64,000 nt of DNA from Mucor racemosus (lineage: Eukaryota > Mucoromycota > Mucoromycetes > Mucorales > Mucoraceae): assembly GCA_027405735.1 (NCBI GenBank), contig JAPEHQ010000012.1, forward strand, positions 496,001-560,000, read 5' to 3'. Under the pieces are notes generated by a model that was not told the DNA's origin, did no database searches, and worked only from the letters and a program-made list of their open reading frames with translations. Shown piece by piece: positions 48,666 to 58,814 of the stretch (positions are counted from its first letter, which is position 1; the number at the start of each line of letters is the position of its first letter). The position numbers were made by a program, and so were the translations under genes.

Positions 48666-50304
48666 CAGTGAGTTCCAAAACCCTTTCAATGTTTTGGAAT
48701 TTTGAATGAAACTAGCCATAACTTTCGCAGTTTCAATCGGAGATATATGAAATTTCTATTATAAGTAATTTAATATATTGCAAATAATTTGCAAAACGTT
48801 TGACCTGATTATTTAAAGTTCCGCAAGAACTATATAAATTCAAAAACGGGTACATCATTGAAAGGGTTTTGGAAGCATAGGGTAAAAATTACAATTTAGT
48901 AACCCACAACTTGTACATTAACGCTGGATATCTTATAAAACAGAGAAATATGCGGAAAATATATGAGATGTTTTTCAACTTTTACCTTACCTTTTTTACT
49001 AGTACTTTCAAGCGAAACCATCAGAATGAAGACTGTATCAGATGCCAAACGTAATGACGTTATCTCTCTGTTAAATTCAGGTCATACCGTATCGGAAATT
49101 GCTCGTCTTGTAAATGTTAGTCAAGCCACAGTATGTCGTATTGGAAAAAAGGCCTGTCCTGACCGAGAAAAACTTAAAGGAGGCCGACCATCTAAGCTGA
49201 CTACTGCGGATAAGAGATATTGTCTCCATAAAATCACTAAAGGTGGCTTGGATAATGCGGTACAAGTCAAAAGAGAGCTTCGTGGTAATCTCCACGTTAA
49301 TGTCAGTGCGAATACTGTACGTAGGGCTCTTCGGGATAATGGTTTAGGCGCATTACCTAAGATAAAAAAGTCAGAAATTAGTGACGAAAATGCAAAGGAT
49401 CGCCTCCGCTGGTGCAAAAACAGAATTGATTGGACTTTGGAGGACTGGAAACGTGTTATATTTACCGATGAGGCTAGAATTAACCGTTTTAACTCCGATG
49501 GCCGTATTTGGTGCTGGAAACGTGACAGCGAGGAGATAAAACCTAGGCATACCAAAAAAACAAGAAAGCATGGAGGTGGTCGCATCATGATTTGGAGCAC
49601 TATTTCTTGGTCTGGTGTTGGTTGGTTGTGCAAAATCGAAGGTAATATGAACTCTGAGCTATATAAAACTATTGTTGATGATGATTTGGAGAAATCCATT
49701 GATGATATGTGCCAAAAATTGGAGTTACGTCGTAATCAAGTCATTCTTCAGCAAGACAATGATTCCAAACACACCTCGAAGTTAATGAAAAAACACTTCG
49801 AAACAAAAGAATATGAAGTAATGCCATGGCCAGCTCAATCCCCGGACCTCAATCCCATTGAAAATATGTGGAGGCTATTGAAAATCCGCTTAAACGAATA
49901 CGATACACCTCCAAAAGGCATGAATGACCTTTGGGAGAGAACACAAGAGATTTGGTATGACAAAATAACAGTTGAGGAATGCCAAAGAGTTATTTCGAGT
50001 ATGCCTGATTGTTTGGAAGCTTGCATTAAAGCAAAAGTCTACGGCATTGATTATTAACTGCGTTTAAATAAACTTCAATTTTTTTTTCATAATGCTTCCA
50101 AAACCCTTTCAATGATGTACCCGTTTTTGAATTTATATAGTTTTTGCGGACCTTCAAATAATCAGGTCAAACTTTTTGCAAATTATTTGCAATATATTAA
50201 ATTACTTATAATAGAAATTTCATATATCTCCGATTGAAACTGCGAAAGTTATGGCTAGTTTCATTCAAAATTCCAAAACATTGAAAGGGTTTTGGAACTC
50301 ACTG
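48666..50304 (+). mobile_element. Complete Tc1/mariner transposon (1639 bp, DD34E)
   Basis: Perfectly placed inverted repeats of 213 bp (48666-48878 and 50092-50304) flank one intact transposase gene. The target duplication is TA (48664-48665, 50305-50306). The empty site is present at about 13764-13785 in the dynein fragment of element 1. The two terminal repeats are near-identical, which points to a recent insertion. Confidence 0.95.
49026..50057 (+). CDS. Tc1-type transposase, apparently intact (343 aa)
   Basis: The frame is uninterrupted to TAA at 50055-50057. A paired-type helix-turn-helix domain comes first (ISLLNSGHTVSEIARLVNVS, QATVCRIGKK), a GGRPSK hook joins it to a second DNA-binding domain (ITKGGLDNAVQVKREL), and the DDE domain follows: FTDEARIN (first Asp), LQQDNDSKHTS (second Asp) and SPDLNPIENMWRLLK (Glu). 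Second Asp and Glu are separated by 34 residues, giving DD34E. I prefer the ATG at 49026 (MKTVSDAKRNDV) because the 21 residues available upstream from an ATG at 48963 are hydrophobic and do not match Tc1 N-termini. All catalytic residues are present, so activity is possible. Confidence 0.93.
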   Translation: MKTVSDAKRNDVISLLNSGHTVSEIARLVNVSQATVCRIGKKACPDREKLKGGRPSKLTTADKRYCLHKITKGGLDNAVQVKRELRGNLHVNVSANTVRRALRDNGLGALPKIKKSEISDENAKDRLRWCKNRIDWTLEDWKRVIFTDEARINRFNSDGRIWCWKRDSEEIKPRHTKKTRKHGGGRIMIWSTISWSGVGWLCKIEGNMNSELYKTIVDDDLEKSIDDMCQKLELRRNQVILQQDNDSKHTSKLMKKHFETKEYEVMPWPAQSPDLNPIENMWRLLKIRLNEYDTPPKGMNDLWERTQEIWYDKITVEECQRVISSMPDCLEACIKAKVYGIDY

Positions 50305-50689
50305 TATCTTGTTTTTTATTTAATGGCTGTATTATTAAAAATCAAGCTTTTCATAGCTTATAACAATGACAATAATGGGATATTTCTAATGTTATATTGA
50401 CATTTATCATAAGGCGGGCTGACGATACGTTTGATACTACTGTAGATGGAACCAGTCAATTTAATTTATGGAATTTGTTGAATACAAATACCGAGGAACC
50501 ATTTGCAAGTGCTTAAGTTGGTTCTAGTAATAAAGCATTGAATAAATTGGCTGGAGACAAAAAGGGTAAAAAGGCGGCAATAGGTTCCAGTGATGGCCAT
50601 GATGTTTATGTTTATGTTTATGATATTGGAGAGTTAAGACTAAAACTCAATGTAAATCATTGCTAGCGCATTAAGTATCGCGTAAGGCT

Positions 50690-52749
50690 ATATTATCAGC
50701 AAATAAACTATCGCACAATATTAGCATGCATAACGATTTACAATAATTAGCTTGAATCAAGTGGATACAGCATCATAAATTCTTGAAAAGTTCTCAAGTA
50801 TAATAAAATCTCTTATTTTTAAGACTTACAAAGCTTATAAGCGGAATATTAATTCCGAAAATTATTCTTGTCCAGATCATCAATTTTGACATTTTTTTAA
50901 TTTTTTTTTCTGATTTTGCAAATCTAGAGTTAATCATACTACCAATTATAAAAACAAAAAATATATACATATACAACATTTAGCGCTCTATTTGCTCAAT
51001 AAAAAACAGCAAATATTTTTATTGCAAAATATTACATGAAAATCCTTTAACCAAAATTCCGTTTTTGGGACAAAAGTACAAATTTTGATTATTTAACATT
51101 TCATATTAAGCTTTTATAAAATGTGTATTAGTCATGACTACAATTTTCTCTCACAATGTAGTATATTTAAACGTTGATTTCGGTATCAGAATTCGATTTT
51201 TCTGTTTTTTGATATAAATCATGAGTGTTGGTAAGGATAAAATGAGTCCCGAAAATGTCCGCTACAAAGTCTGAATTTTCAGACCATACGTGTTTAAATA
51301 TAAGAAAAGTAAAAAAAACAAACGCATTTTTATTTTAAAACTTAGATATAAATCATAGTCTAAGGTCTAACAGACTTAGCCGTTCGATCTTGCTATGATG
51401 CTCAATTACGGCGCCGCTCTGCGGGCTCGCTTTTGTAATTTTTTAAGAAATCTTTGATAAGACAGACGGTTTTTCTGGTGGAAAAATGTATCTTTCTATG
51501 ATAACAATTACTGTCTATTTTCTTTAGCTTATGGTTTATGCGCTGTAATGCTGCTTTTACATTGTTCGAAATGAGCAATTTAGTAGGGTTTTAATTGCGC
51601 TAAATAATGTAAAGCCTTGAAAATCCGTTTCTACGTCTGTTGGTTCTCTCTTTTTGTTTTCATATTCCAAGGATATTATTCACCGTTTGATAAGGCATAT
51701 CAAATTATCAAGTTGGTATTCTTTTCGTTTATTATCTGAATATGCATGCTAACACCGGAGACCGACTAATGTTTTTAATATAGGTAGCAGTCTATATTAG
51801 AGACTGACATTTTCGTTTAACCGCACTCTAAGATCAAATATCATTATTTACTACTGTATCCTGGGACATGTTTCTTGATTACCAGATCAAATCGAAGGCA
51901 ATAATATTTATACCTAATCAATGAGAAGCTAAAACTGGCTACAAACTCACGAATGTTCGACAAAAGTGATAAAATCGTAAATTATATAGAAACAACACGA
52001 AAAAAGGATAATCTGATGCTTTTCCTAATAACCATAGTTTTGATCGTAGCTACTGTATACTTGAAAACAAATATTTTTACAGCTGACAATCGTAAACTAA
52101 AATAGTAAGCTTAAAGAAGATTAATTTGTTTAAATTTTATGTGTGATAAAGTAACATCTACAATCTTAAATTTGGCTTGCATATAAATGTAAGTAGTAAA
52201 TGTTATTTAAGTTTATGCTTTAACAAAAAGCATTGTTGCTGTAAACATTATTATAGCTATAAACATATTTACAAATGATGATAATCGTAAATATATTGGC
52301 TCTTGCATGTATTGTTCTACATCAACAACGTATTGAATTGTATTGTCTATAATTTAAAAACCCATTCCAGTAAAACAATGCAATGGAATTTTGAGAACGG
52401 CACGATGCTCATGTACAAACCAATTTGTGCCCATACGATCAGCTCATTATTATGCTCATGGTCAGATTTTATTATTATGCATAAATAGGGATAATGATAT
52501 GCTTATGGGCAATTCTACTATTATGCACATATGGGATTAATTTTATGCACACGGACGGAGTTTATAATTCTGCACATACAGGCTTAGCGTTGTGCTCGTG
52601 TGCAGTTTCTTTTGTTGTGCCGTTGTGCCCATGTGCATATTGTTGTCTTTTTAACCATATTCAATGGGCACAAGAACAGCTCAAGCTATAGTGTGTAGCT
52701 CATCTGGGCACAACGAAATCATCTCGTGCAACACAGGCCGGCCGTAGTG
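50690..52749 (-). mobile_element. Fold-back element 4, right arm
   Basis: This arm is nearly identical to the right arm of element 3 (41640-42440 and 44641-46236 with its insertion removed) and ends GGCCGGCCGTAGTG at 52749. The subterminal GTGCATAAT/GCACAAC motif region occupies 52390-52749. With the dynein fragment at 48480-50645 it makes up the right part of a fourth element. A matching left arm was not found in the window. Confidence 0.7.
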
Positions 52750-53260
52750 GAGGTTGATGGCATGAATTTAAAAAAAATGCTGCCCAATTTAAAGAATATT
52801 TTGTAATTTACTATAAAAGTGTCAAAAAAAAAAAAAAAAGTGCTCAGAATGTTTTTGATATTGGAATATGTTATAGAGTACATCAAAACAAGTAATTTTT
52901 ATTATTAAATAACGTTAGTATAGCTTACGTTTTTGTAGAGGTATGATTCCTCAAAGTTTTTGATTTTTAGCAGTGAAATACCTATAAAAATTTGAAACAT
53001 TAGCACTGAAAAAGTTGTACCAACTGCAAAAAAGTAGGATATTTTCGGATACTCGTTTTTGAATTAAGGTTGAACATCTCAGGTACATTGGCATATAATG
53101 TTTTCTTGGTATTATTTAGTGCAAAAAAAAGTTATGCAAGGATGAAAAGTGATGAGGCCCAGTTTTCAAGAAAAAAGGAGCGAGTTTCACTTGTTTTGAG
53201 CCTTTTGTAAGATATAAGTAAATTTAGGAACAGGTATTATAATACGTCCAATTCATACCT
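52750..53260 (-). repeat. Dispersed repeat family B, copy 3 (cut by element 4)
   Basis: The segment begins exactly at the terminus of fold-back element 4 and corresponds to the middle of repeat B. The plus strand reads EVDGMNLKKMLPNLKNIL, aligned with NDMNIKQMLLNLANILKS in copy 2. The element therefore either inserted into a repeat B copy or rearranged against one. Confidence 0.65.
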
Positions 53261-54684
53261 ATTCAGCAATTCCTACGGTATATCCTAAAAGCGTTGCATA
53301 TTGGGTGAGTCATAGAATAGACGGTGATGTATTATTTTTAACCGGATATCAAATCCAAAACTAATAAAACAATAGTTCAGGAGCCGGAAGTCAGATCAAT
53401 TGAACATCAACGGAACCATGGTTCCAGCATGATGTTCCAGCATGATATTCCAGCAAAATTTTCTACTATCATGCCACATTATTATTAATAGATTACAATC
53501 TTTATCATCTCATCATTTCTTTCAACTGAATTAGTATATAAACCCTCTTTATTTCCTTTTAATAAACGGTACCTTTTTACTTGATTTAAACTTCTAGTTT
53601 TATTTCACATTTATATACTCTGATAAATCATATATGGCATTGACAACTACCGGAATAAAAGTTATAGTAAAATGTATTTTACATTTATTTTTCAAAAAAA
53701 AACGTCGGATTTTAAGTATTGATTTAAATTACTGTAGTAAGCAAATAAATATAAGAAAAAATACCAGAAAATCGTAAACCTTTGTTTCTTGAATGAGTTA
53801 CTTTATTGGATAGTCAACAGTTAATTATAGAACAAATACAGTAGGAGATAGCGTTGTCTACTGCATATTCTTTAATTGTTTAAAAAATGTGAATGTTTAA
53901 TGGAGTTATTGGTAGAACAAGGTTTTATGCAAGGCGCATTATTTGCTGGGATTTTAAACCTTGGTACAGTTTCTGTGTTGCCATCTTTATATGAAGTTTG
54001 AGGTGATTTGAATCAATGTATACTGAGAAATTGGTTATATATTAAGTGTTGTGGTCTCAGCTTATAAAATGTATTTCAGATAAATACTTTGATATATACT
54101 TTTATAAAAAGAAATATATTCAGCTTATAAAATTAATGAATTTTATTGATTAGCTGTGATACTTTCGGAAAAAGTTAGACAATGCAAGTTAAAATCAAAA
54201 ATGTAATTTCCATAGGTTTCAATCTTTTTTACAACTAAAATCATACTAAATATATATAAATTGGTCACATTATGCTACCTGTTCCTAAATTTATTTCATA
54301 TCTCACAAAAGACACAATTAGATTTTTATTTCCACAGAAAAACATAAAAATCGATTTCATTTGTATACAAAACATGTAATTTTAGGAATAGAAAAATTCA
54401 ATTGGACGTACAATGTGTATAATAAATATATTGGATTCGTTCAGTAAAAAGACTCTATGTATTACTATAAATACCATGATATCAGGTTTCTAAAGTGGTG
54501 ATAATATTTCAAGATTAAACCCACCTTTTCGTTTATAACTGAGTGAGCAACTTTGAAAGAGCGTAATAAACTATAAAAGAGAACCAAACATAATCAATCA
54601 TTTTGACATTTCGGAAGCATAAAGTTGTCGCGTTTTCATCATTTCGACATAATTACGCTTTTCTCTTGATCAATTTGATTAAAA
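53261..54684. other. Intergenic with LTR-like debris
   Basis: Near 53535-53580, TATATAAACCCTCTTTAT followed by AATAAACGGTACC resembles the promoter and polyadenylation part of an LTR; a related piece is at 46045-46090. A 37-codon open stretch at about 53894-54001 is noted in the rejected list. The last few hundred bases are the Lunapark promoter. Confidence 0.4.
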
Positions 54685-55924
54685 ATGGGAACATTCTTCT
54701 CAAAACAAAAGGTAATAGAGACACATTGTATAAACAATTTTCAACTCAAATAAACATGTTATTGTTAGATTGATTCAAATAATTACGAAAAAATACTTTC
54801 CGAATACGATAATGATATACAAAAATATGAAATTAAGCTATCCGATATAAGAGTGCAAGATCGTCGAGTTGGCATTTCATGGATATTATACTCGACCTTG
54901 TTGTGGATTGTTTATATTGTATATTATCTGTACGCTCTACACGGTCATTCTGATGGCCTTGAAGCACAATTATTGGCTGTATCACCCATTTTCCTTGGTC
55001 CTATTTGGTAAAGCAAATCACCCAAGCAAATGCCAAAATCACATATGCTGACATATCTGAAATGATAGTATTTATTATATTAGAAAAGGACTAAAATGGA
55101 TCTATAACAAGCGATTGAATAATATTGAAACTAATTTGGTTTCACTTCGTAAAAAGCAGAAATTAAAGGTCGAGGAATTGAAAAAGAAGACAGCCTATTA
55201 TTCTACAAAATCATTACTGGAGCGTTATGATCCTGCGTCTGAAAAGAAAAAGGAATTGGATGAGCAAAAAAAAAAAAAGATGATTCAAGAACGAGAGAAA
55301 CAAAAAGGTTAGTATATAATATTATCATGTGTGGGCCATATAGAGTGTATCATGTATGTTTATATGTTGTAATATCTAGCTCTACAAAAGCAGCATCATC
55401 AACAGCAACAACATCAACAAAAGCAACCAATAGGATCTGAAAATAAGCAACCTATGAATACAATGATGATTCAACAACCTCAATCACAGCAATGGTATGA
55501 CAAATTAGTAGATGCACTTGTTGGTGAAGTTGGACCAGAAACAAAATATGCATTAATCTGTATACATTGTTATGCCCATAATGGATTAGTTTTACCACAA
55601 GAAGTAGATAATATTCGTAAGTAAAATATATTTTATATTTAATTTTGAAATTAATTGCATTGCTTATACATAGAATATACTTGCCCACATTGTCATCAAT
55701 TTAATCCCTCGCGTAAATCACGCATGCTTCATCCTGATGGACCTGTGTTACCTTCCATGTCACCAACCTCCGAACCAGATCATGACGGCAATAGTGATCT
55801 TGTTAGCAATAGTAATAATAGTAAAGCAAGTGCCACTACAGCAATCAAGGAGAAAGATGATGAATTGCGACAAAGAAAGATAACTGTAAATGAACAACAA
55901 AAGGAAAAACCTTCCACTGCTTAA
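54685..55924 (+). CDS. LNP1: Lunapark family ER-junction protein (five exons, 330 aa)
   Basis: The exons are 54685-54711, 54769-55007, 55069-55307, 55380-55616 and 55674-55924, 993 nt in frame. Lunapark stabilises three-way junctions of the tubular endoplasmic reticulum. The protein starts MGTFFSKQKIDSNNYEKILS and has two membrane segments forming a hairpin (about residues 47-66, WILYSTLLWIVYIVYYLYAL, and 77-91, LLAVSPIFLGPICIYYI). A coiled coil follows (LRKKQKLKVEELKKKTAYY, ERYDPASEKKKELDEQ). The C-terminal zinc ribbon has CIHCYAHNGLV and CPHCHQFNP. A Gln/His-rich stretch separates them. The N-terminal MG may be a myristoylation site, as in animal Lunapark. The first exon is only 27 nt. The last 80 residues are acidic and polar. 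Confidence 0.93.
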
Positions 55925-56092
55925 AGTGTGTGTGTATATATACTGTATATATATAAATAAAATGCATGTTTTATTATCTCATTGATTGTATGTAAAAAAG
56001 TATTATTATTATTTACAGAAGCGCGCTTATAAGGGAGTATCACAACTATAGTTTACTACTTTGCCCATGATGTCGTGTGATATTATTTCTTT

Positions 56093-56530
56093 TTACAGAT
56101 ATGTTCTTTGTAGATAGTTTGTTGGATAATAACCGTTGTTATATGCTTGACCATAGACTGGTGCACTGTTATACATTGAGGAGTAAACAGGTGTATTATA
56201 ACCATATGTTGTCGGCATACCGTAACTACCGTACGCAGCAGCATAAGGTGTAGAAGCATAACCTGCCGTCATGTTGGGATATAATTGTTGTTGTTGTTGA
56301 TAAGAATTATAATAGCTTGGTTGAGCATATTGTTGTTGTGTATAATAACCATTATACTGAGGATAATATCTTCGGTAGTATCTTTCCAGCTGAATCAACA
56401 GGTGAATGATATGATTTACATGACAACAATATAGACTTACCTCATTATTATAGCCACTGTATGCTCCACCATATCCATTATAACCATATCCATAGCCATA
56501 TGGATCATCTACACTATTAATATTACCCAT
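56093..56530 (-). CDS. Tyrosine/glycine-rich low-complexity protein with N-myristoylation signal (two exons, 128 aa)
   Basis: The exons are 56441-56530 and 56093-56389, 387 nt in frame with a GT-AG intron. The N-terminus MGNINSVDDPYG fits the MGxxxS N-myristoylation consensus, so the protein is probably membrane-tethered. The remainder is about a quarter tyrosine with Gly, Asn and Gln (YGYGYGYNGYGGAYSGYNN, YYPQYNGYYTQQQYAQ), a prion-like composition prone to condensation. One short charged motif, LERYYRRYYPQ, lies right after the splice junction. No known domain is seen. It shares an intergenic region with no other start, converging on Lunapark from 170 bp away. Function is unknown. Confidence 0.75.
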   Translation of the reverse strand: MGNINSVDDPYGYGYGYNGYGGAYSGYNNEVSLYCCHVNHIIHLLIQLERYYRRYYPQYNGYYTQQQYAQPSYYNSYQQQQQLYPNMTAGYASTPYAAAYGSYGMPTTYGYNTPVYSSMYNSAPVYGQAYNNGYYPTNYLQRTYL

Positions 56531-57065
56531 TTTTATTTTACTATAATAAAGAGAAAACGAAAGAAAAAAGAGCCATAAATACAAGAAACATATGCTTTTT
56601 ATAAGATTCTACAATTTGGGTCATTGTCATTCCTATCTTCTCCAATACCTTATTACTCCTTTAAAATGAAACGCGGGCTGTGTCGCTTATGGATTGATAA
56701 TGTGACAATCAACGTTTGATGTAAACAAACAATATTTCATCCGAGTTTCCCGGATTTAGTCAACTGAAAATGATACATTTACCTTTGGCTGCCACAAGGA
56801 GAGAGATAGAATAGTTATACAAGTATAACACGCATTAATAATATATATGCAATGACAATGGCCACTCTTTTAAATATCATTTCCGTGTTTATTTAAATGA
56901 CAATAAATCGTTCCATTTAGGGTTAATTTGTGTTCCAAGTTCTGTTTATAGTTTACCAATGTTTTTCGATTTTCATGACATTTTATTGCTTAGCATTCTG
57001 GATTCTTCAATAATAATAAAAGGAAAACCTTATTATGAGGCACTATACGTCATTTATAGTAAATT
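56531..57065. other. Intergenic, upstream of the tyrosine-rich gene
   Basis: AT-rich spacer between two minus-strand genes, with no coding exon seen. The part next to 56530 is expected to hold the promoter. Confidence 0.4.
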
Positions 57066-58121
57066 TCACTGTGATTGATTGGTTTTATTGATACTATGTG
57101 ATTCATAAAAGTGTTGCGAACGATGTTTTGACAAGAAAGGTGTATTATAAAAAAAATCCCTAGTGTCATCCAAAGACATTGCTTTTTTGTGTGTCATTAT
57201 GTTGTTAGTCATTGATTCAGAACAAAAAGATGGAGACATTTGAACTTTTTCATTATCTAATAAACCAGAAATGTAGTCTTTGTATTCTTGAGCACGCTGA
57301 TTTCCATTTTCAACAGCCAATGTCAAATAATCCAATGCCATCATATTATCAGGTTTCACACCTAATCCATTTAAATACATCAAACCAACTTGCAATTGAG
57401 CATCATGACTATGATTATCAGCTGCCACTAGAAACCATTTCATTGCTTTGACATAATCTTGTTTGGTGCCATTACCATCATAGTACATCCATGCTAAATT
57501 ACATTGTCCCGAACTGTTCCCATTTTTTGCCGATTTGCTGTACCACTCAAAAGCAATACGATAATCCACCTTGAGTCCTCCTAAACCTTTTTTATTGTAA
57601 ACACCAATTTGATTTTGTGCATTGCTATTATTGTTGCTTGCTGCTTTGATAAACCATTGTAAAGCTTGATGATAATCTTGCTCTACTCCCCATCCTCTTT
57701 GATATAAGAATCCCAACGAATTTTGTGCTGCTCCAAGGCTATTACTGCGATCCTGATTACTTGCTTTCAAAAACCATTGGTGTGCCATCAAATAATCTTG
57801 TGGCACTCCACATTTCCCATAATAATACAGCGTGCCTAAATGATATTGTGCATCTCCATTATCATTTGTAGTTGCTGATTCTGTAAACCACTGTAAAGCT
57901 CGCACTGGATCGTAAGGTGTGCCTAAACCATGTTGATAGGCTAAAGCTAATTCGTTTTGAGCTGCTCCATGTCCTGATTCTGCTGCTTTTCGAAACCAAT
58001 CAAAGGCTATTGATCTTTCATTGTCGCTCACATCATCTTTGCCAGTGATGCACTTTTTTCCAATAGTATACTGAGCTTGCATATTGCCCTGTAATGCTTG
58101 CTTTCTCAAAGTAGATAACAT
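57066..58121 (-). CDS. Sel1-repeat (SLR) protein (351 aa)
   Basis: A single uninterrupted frame. From residue 10 to about 290 it consists of tandem Sel1-like repeats of about 36-38 residues: AQYTIGKKCITGKDDVSD, AQNELALAYQHGLGTPYD, AQYHLGTLYYYGKCGVPQD, AQNSLGFLYQRGWGVEQD, AQNQIGVYNKKGLGGLKVD, GQCNLAWMYYDGNGTKQD, AQLQVGLMYLNGLGVKPD. Such alpha/alpha-solenoid proteins are adaptor scaffolds and are abundant in Mucoromycota. The polar tail has no domain. The repeats are more uniform than in the Skt5-like protein at 28470-30476, so they are not close paralogues. The start at 58119-58121 (MLSTLRKQALQ) falls within the first repeat. An upstream exon joining at the AAATACAG acceptor just before it cannot be excluded. 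Confidence 0.82.
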   Translation of the reverse strand: MLSTLRKQALQGNMQAQYTIGKKCITGKDDVSDNERSIAFDWFRKAAESGHGAAQNELALAYQHGLGTPYDPVRALQWFTESATTNDNGDAQYHLGTLYYYGKCGVPQDYLMAHQWFLKASNQDRSNSLGAAQNSLGFLYQRGWGVEQDYHQALQWFIKAASNNNSNAQNQIGVYNKKGLGGLKVDYRIAFEWYSKSAKNGNSSGQCNLAWMYYDGNGTKQDYVKAMKWFLVAADNHSHDAQLQVGLMYLNGLGVKPDNMMALDYLTLAVENGNQRAQEYKDYISGLLDNEKVQMSPSFCSESMTNNIMTHKKAMSLDDTRDFFYNTPFLSKHRSQHFYESHSINKTNQSQ

Positions 58122-58814
58122 AACATCTGTATTTTTTATGAAAATATGTTTTCTAAATAAACATTATAAATATTTCTCATTTCAGTTTTGGTACAGATCT
58201 TACTATCTTTTTTATCAAATGCCTTTTTTAAAAAGAAAGATTTCATTTATATATTGTCGTTTATGTAAAGGAGAATCAAAAAGAAAAGAAACTGTTGATC
58301 TTCTTATAGAGTCAAAAGTTCCTTTGTATCCCATACTATCATGTGTTAGTAATTGCGGGTAAAATTAATATGTGCAACTTGAGTTTATTTATAGCCGAAA
58401 TGTTCGCCATTATTTTATATCTATCTATAGGGTTTTTACATGTATTTGAAAGCAAGTAAATTAATTATACAACTCCATATAATAGTCAGTGTCACGCATA
58501 GTATCTTTCTATATTTTTTGTTTCCAACTAATCAAACTAGAGATTGAATTTCAGGCACCATTCCAAATGGGTATCACGAAATCATACACATTGTGAAAAG
58601 GCTCTCTCACAGCTGCCTCAGCAAGCCTGTTTTCAAACGAAAGAAAAATAGATTAAAGCAGCCCAAATATCAAAATTTATAAAAATAACTTTTTCCATTT
58701 GATCTAGTGCTTTGGAAATCATGAAAAAAATCCTTTATAAAAAGAAACAATGTCATATTTTTAAAATAATGGAGCTCGAAAGCGAAATTCTGTTTTGATG
58801 ATTATGATTTACAT
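58122..58814. other. Intergenic
   Basis: No convincing gene is seen. A plus-strand frame at 58084-58362 overlaps the Sel1 start and has no recognisable content. Confidence 0.4.

Larger units (their letters stand above)
48480..50645 (+). pseudogene. Captured dynein intermediate chain fragment, copy 4 (split by a Tc1 insertion)
   Basis: The two parts, 48480-48663 and 50307-50645, are colinear with copy 1 at 13580-14115. The second part is the best-preserved copy: ADDTFDTTVDGTSQFNLWNL, then TEEPFASA, a stop, then GSSNKALNKLAGD, KKAAIGSSDG and VYVYDIGE. The Tc1 transposon at 48666-50304 interrupts it. Confidence 0.75.

Noticed and set aside
49121..49699. 192-codon minus-strand frame inside the Tc1 transposon
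   Set aside because: Antisense to the transposase catalytic domain, whose motifs are certain.
53894..54001. Open stretch reading LMELLVEQGFMQGALFAG and LNLGTVSVLPSLYEV
   Set aside because: Protein-like, but only about 37 codons, with stops in frame upstream and no splice sites that extend it. At most a decayed remnant.
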